This document shows, one piece after another, positions 6,876-8,739 of a DNA stretch of 8,739 nucleotides. The notes under the pieces are model-generated. The model was not told where the DNA came from. It saw only the letters and a list, made by a program, of their open reading frames with translations, and searched no databases. Each line of letters opens with the position of its first letter. Within the stretch, counting starts at the first letter, position 1. This DNA is from CAYLNH01 sp964384625. GTDB lineage: Bacteria > Verrucomicrobiota > Lentisphaeria > JABSQK01. Made by a program: the position numbers and the translations under genes. Where the stretch lies: the NCBI GenBank assembly GCA_964384625.1, contig CAYLNH010000294.1, positions 1-8,739 on the forward strand. The letters are read 5' to 3'.

Positions 6876-6901
6876 AAAAATCCGCCGGGTCCGGCCGGCG
6901 G
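6876..6901 (-). terminator. Intrinsic terminator of sfsA
   Basis: On the minus strand a perfect 7-bp GC stem, CCGCCGG (6895-6901) with CCGGCGG (6882-6888), has a six-base loop and is followed by ATTTTT (A at 6881, T-run 6876-6880). It begins three bases after the sfsA TGA stop. Stem, loop and U-tract all fit a Rho-independent terminator. It should separate sfsA from the carboxylase downstream, at least partly. Confidence 0.75.
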
Positions 6902-6904
6902 CCG

Positions 6905-7630
6905 TCAGGAATCCGCGATGTCCAGCTCGAGATCCACCGGTTCCGCGGCGCCGGTCAATACCACTTCCGTCGGGGAGACCGCCGCCCGCAGCGCCAGTAT
7001 CTCAACACCGGCCGCGGCCGCGCGCTGCAGCTCCGCCGCATACGCCGGATCCACCGCCGCCGCCGGCCGGAAACCGGCGCCGTCCGAACGCTGGATCGTA
7101 AAGATCAGCACCGCCCGAAAGCCGGCCGCGACGCAGGCCTGCAGCTCCACCAGATGCTTGCGGCCCCGTACCGTCGGCGCGTCCGGGAAGCAATATCGAC
7201 CGGCGGCATCCACCAGTGTCACGTTCTTCACCTCGATGTAACACTCCGGTCCGGCCGCCGGCACCTTGAGCAGATCGATCCGGCTGCTCTCGCCGTACGG
7301 CACCTCCGAACGCAGGTCGTCCAGGCCCCGCAGGCTCGGAATCCGGTCCGCCTCGAGCGCCTCGCGCACCAGTTGGTTCGGCAGCATTGTATTGACCCCG
7401 ATCCAGCCGTTGCCGTTGTGCGTCATCTCCAACGTATAGCGATATTTGCGCTTCTTCCCCGGGTGGTCGCTGAGACGCACCTCCCAGCCGTCCGCCCAAC
7501 AGCCCAGCATGCTGCCCGAGTTCGGGCAGTGAACCGTGACCGCCCGGCCGTCCGCCAGCTCGACGTCCGCCAGAAACCGCTTGTAACGGCGGCGGATTAC
7601 GGCCGGGATCAGCGGCGGATCAAATCGCAT
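6905..7630 (-). CDS. sfsA: SfsA family protein (sugar fermentation stimulation protein homologue)
   Basis: This is a 241-residue protein, close to the roughly 234 residues of E. coli SfsA, and the family landmarks are present along its length. They include RFLADV (18-23), HCPNSGSM (34-41), GVNTMLPN (78-85), SRIDLL (116-121), YIEVKNVTL (131-139), FPDAPTVRGRKHL (148-160) and FTIQRSD (177-183). The family combines an N-terminal OB-like domain with a C-terminal nuclease-like domain. D119, E133 and K135 fall where a D...ExK catalytic triad would be expected. In E. coli extra SfsA raises maltose metabolism, and DNA binding has been reported; the exact biochemical role is unsettled. The start is ATG at 7628-7630 with GAGG (7637-7640) six bases upstream. 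The gene is divergent from the plus-strand gene at 7792 and ends in its own terminator, so it is probably monocistronic. Confidence 0.95.
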   Translation of the reverse strand: MRFDPPLIPAVIRRRYKRFLADVELADGRAVTVHCPNSGSMLGCWADGWEVRLSDHPGKKRKYRYTLEMTHNGNGWIGVNTMLPNQLVREALEADRIPSLRGLDDLRSEVPYGESSRIDLLKVPAAGPECYIEVKNVTLVDAAGRYCFPDAPTVRGRKHLVELQACVAAGFRAVLIFTIQRSDGAGFRPAAAVDPAYAAELQRAAAAGVEILALRAAVSPTEVVLTGAAEPVDLELDIADS

Positions 7631-7665
7631 GGGCTGCCTCGCGCTCGGGGGTTGCCGGAAACGCT

Positions 7666-7694
7666 ACTCTGGCCCCCGACAGACCGCACGTCAA
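7666..7694 (-). promoter_or_regulatory. Candidate sfsA promoter
   Basis: On the minus strand TTGACG (7689-7694, five of six to TTGACA) is followed after 17 bp by CAGAGT (7666-7671, three of six to TATAAT). Transcription would start near 7659, giving a leader of about 30 nt that contains the GAGG ribosome site. The -35 is good and the -10 poor. Confidence 0.35.
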
Positions 7695-7738
7695 CTGCCG
7701 CACCAGCCGGAGAATCGGGGAAAGTTGGCTGAGGCGCG

Positions 7739-7767
7739 TTGTAAACCCCTTATCTGCAATGTATGGT
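7739..7767 (+). promoter_or_regulatory. Candidate promoter of the unrecognised plus-strand gene
   Basis: TTGTAA (7739-7744) and TATGGT (7762-7767) are 17 bp apart, each with four of six consensus matches. Initiation near 7774 would place the in-frame ATG at 7759 inside the promoter and leave the ATG at 7792 as the usable start. This is a weak, pattern-only call. Confidence 0.3.
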
Positions 7768-7791
7768 AGCAAGCCCTACGGACGAATAGCT

Positions 7792-8418
7792 ATGGCAAAA
7801 CGCACAATACAAAGTTGCTGGAAGCAGTACGAAAAGCTCGCTTCCGATTATATGAACGAGGCCAAGAGCAAAAAGGCCACGCTCAAGAAGATCAAAACCC
7901 TCACCAAGAAGGCCAACGCCGATGACGTGGGCGCGTCGCTGGTGACCCTGTTTGTCCGGCCCTACCTGCCCCTCGACCTCTCGCTCGAGTTCGTTTGCGA
8001 CCTCGACGACGGCATCCCCCGGTGGCAGAGCGACTACGACAGCGAGAACTCCCGCATTATTGTGCATCCGATTGCCGTATCGAAGTTCGCCTCGGATATC
8101 GTCGACCTCGAACTGCAGGAAGAGGACTACGACGATTTCCTGCATTGCCGCTGGCTGAGTTTCCTGGTTGAGATCGGCAAGCTGCCCTCGATCTACCTGC
8201 TGTTCATGGTCGTTCTGCAGCGGGTCGCATACCTGCTGGAGGTGGCGCACCTGGAGAAACGCGGCGGCGTCGTCGAAGTCGCCGAGGGCGAGGCGTACCA
8301 CACCATGCTGTGGGCTTTCAAAGAGTTCGAGATTTTCGCCAAGCGCACCTGGAGCATCAGCATCCGGGCCAAGTACGGCATTTCCTGGTACGAATCCGAG
8401 TGGATCACCGGCCGCTGA
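7792..8418 (+). CDS. Hypothetical protein, family not recognised
   Basis: This gene encodes 208 residues from the ATG at 7792. An in-frame ATG at 7759 would add 11 residues but has no ribosome site and overlaps a candidate promoter; the 7792 start has only a weak ACGGA upstream. I do not recognise the family. Residues 1-45 are strongly basic and helical (lysine-rich around 23-40). A mixed alpha/beta stretch at 47-100 includes LFVRPYLPLDLSLEFVCD (53-70). An acidic patch with several Asp/Glu covers 104-116. A hydrophobic, probably buried helix (132-152) leads into AHLEKRGG (152-159) and EGEAYHTMLWAFKEFE (165-180). H153, E155, E165, E167 and H170 could form a metal site, but no HExxH or other known motif is present. 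There is no signal peptide and no clear membrane anchor. The 5' end is less GC-rich than the neighbouring genes. It is divergent from sfsA and followed by tRNA-Ala. Consistent codon structure and the lack of a competing frame make it likely to be real. Confidence 0.75.
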   Translation: MAKRTIQSCWKQYEKLASDYMNEAKSKKATLKKIKTLTKKANADDVGASLVTLFVRPYLPLDLSLEFVCDLDDGIPRWQSDYDSENSRIIVHPIAVSKFASDIVDLELQEEDYDDFLHCRWLSFLVEIGKLPSIYLLFMVVLQRVAYLLEVAHLEKRGGVVEVAEGEAYHTMLWAFKEFEIFAKRTWSISIRAKYGISWYESEWITGR

Positions 8419-8496
8419 TCCCCCTCCCCGTCGCCCGAAATTTTCTCCGATTTCCCCCTTGCATCACCAACAGATCTAGCTACCTTATCCGTCCAT

Positions 8497-8526
8497 TTCA
8501 GTAAACATCGATCACCGATTACTGAA
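8497..8526. repeat. 8-bp inverted repeat just upstream of the tRNA gene
   Basis: TTCAGTAA (8497-8504) and TTACTGAA (8519-8526) are perfect inverted copies with a 14-bp spacer. The right arm ends three bases before the first base of tRNA-Ala. It could be a protein-binding site, part of the tRNA 5' leader, or a weak hairpin ending the upstream gene. The rest of the gap between 8419 and 8529 shows no strong promoter; TTGCAT at 8459 with TACCTT 16 bp later is the best and is weak. Confidence 0.55.
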
Positions 8527-8529
8527 TCT

Positions 8530-8607
8530 GGGGCATTAGCTCAGTTGGCTTAGAGCGCCTCGCTGGCAGCGAGGAGGTCATCGGTTCGAGCCCGATATGC
8601 TCCACCA
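8530..8607 (+). tRNA. tRNA-Ala (anticodon GGC), CCA encoded
   Basis: The sequence folds into a complete cloverleaf. The acceptor stem is GGGGCAT/ATGCTCC (one G-U pair). The D arm is GCTC/GAGC with a ten-base loop containing GG. The anticodon stem is CCTCG/CGAGG around the loop CTGGCAG, which gives anticodon GGC and reads Ala GCC and GCU. The variable loop is AGGTC. The T arm is ATCGG/CCGAT with loop TTCGAGC. Discriminator A8604 is followed by an encoded CCA (8605-8607). At 78 nt it is slightly longer than a typical tRNA-Ala because of the D loop. No second copy of its 3' end, as an integrated element would leave, is seen in the window. Confidence 0.97.
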
Positions 8608-8739
8608 GCCTTCGCCAAGGCTTCGGCTGGCTTACGCCAGTAGGAGACTTGGCGTTTCTGTTTTGCGTCAAAACGGAAACGAAGAAGGCTGCGCGCCGAA
8701 GCCTTGTGCGAAGGCGGGCTCTGTTTCTGAAGGCTTCGG
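8608..8739. repeat. Palindrome and AAGGCTTCGG repeat tract abutting the tRNA
   Basis: There is no gene in this 132-bp tail. The 10-mer AAGGCTTCGG occurs at 8617-8626, inverted as CCGAAGCCTT at 8696-8705, and again at 8730-8739, where the window ends. Local hairpins include AGCCTT/AAGGCT (8607-8612/8617-8622), CTGGC/GCCAG (8627-8631/8636-8640) and AAGGCT/AGCCTT (8685-8690/8700-8705). The tract begins on the last base of the tRNA CCA. It probably belongs to a dispersed intergenic repeat family continuing beyond the window. Confidence 0.6.
8653..8681. repeat. 12-bp hairpin downstream of tRNA-Ala
   Basis: CGTTTCTGTTTT (8653-8664) pairs with AAAACGGAAACG (8670-8681) over a five-base loop, with one T-G pair. 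It is the longest stem in the tail and could terminate or stabilise the tRNA precursor. No T-tract follows on the plus strand, so a canonical terminator is not supported. Confidence 0.5.

Noticed and set aside
7759..7791. Upstream ATG as start of the plus-strand hypothetical protein
   Set aside because: No Shine-Dalgarno sequence precedes it and it overlaps a candidate -10 element; the ATG at 7792 begins a more typical N-terminus (MAKRT).
7750..8301. Minus-strand open frame opposite the unrecognised plus-strand gene
   Set aside because: No ribosome site or family match. The plus frame has more natural amino-acid composition. Because the plus gene is itself unrecognised, this rejection is less certain than the others.
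8530..8739. Integrated mobile element at the tRNA 3' end
   Set aside because: No integrase gene and no second copy of the tRNA 3' end in the window; the element could lie beyond the right edge, but nothing here shows it.

Overview
This is a GC-rich bacterial chromosomal segment. It holds four convincing protein genes, one tRNA gene, and palindrome-rich non-coding DNA at both ends. Nothing in it fixes the taxon. The high GC, the single-chain biotin-dependent carboxylase and the CTTCGCC/AAGGCTTCGG-type intergenic repeats would suit a lineage such as the Verrucomicrobiota/Kiritimatiellota side of the PVC group, but that is a low-confidence inference.

Layout. Positions 1-593 carry no credible gene. 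They contain a run of hairpin-forming palindromes and a two-copy 30-bp tandem repeat. On the minus strand, read from right to left, come sfsA (7630-6905) with its own intrinsic terminator, then a giant fused acyl-CoA (probably acetyl-CoA) carboxylase of 1514 residues (6765-2221), then a polytopic GT-C-like membrane protein (2192-594). The last two are 28 nt apart and probably co-transcribed. On the plus strand, divergent from sfsA, lies a 208-residue protein of unrecognised family (7792-8418), followed by tRNA-Ala(GGC) with an encoded CCA (8530-8607). The window ends in a tract of short palindromes and AAGGCTTCGG repeats directly abutting the tRNA.

Functional picture. The carboxylase combines on one chain all the activities that most bacteria split among AccA, AccD, AccC and AccB. 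The order is CT-alpha, a long unassigned helical region, CT-beta, biotin carboxylase, biotinyl carrier. It would make malonyl-CoA (or a related acyl malonate) for lipid synthesis. The membrane protein downstream looks like a lipid-linked-sugar glycosyltransferase, so the operon may tie lipid precursor supply to envelope glycosylation, though only adjacency supports that. An intrinsic terminator three bases after the sfsA stop, and a candidate promoter between it and the carboxylase, suggest sfsA is a separate unit.

The most notable items are the permuted carboxylase with its large central insert and altered landmark motifs, the unrecognised protein beside the tRNA, and the two palindromic repeat regions.
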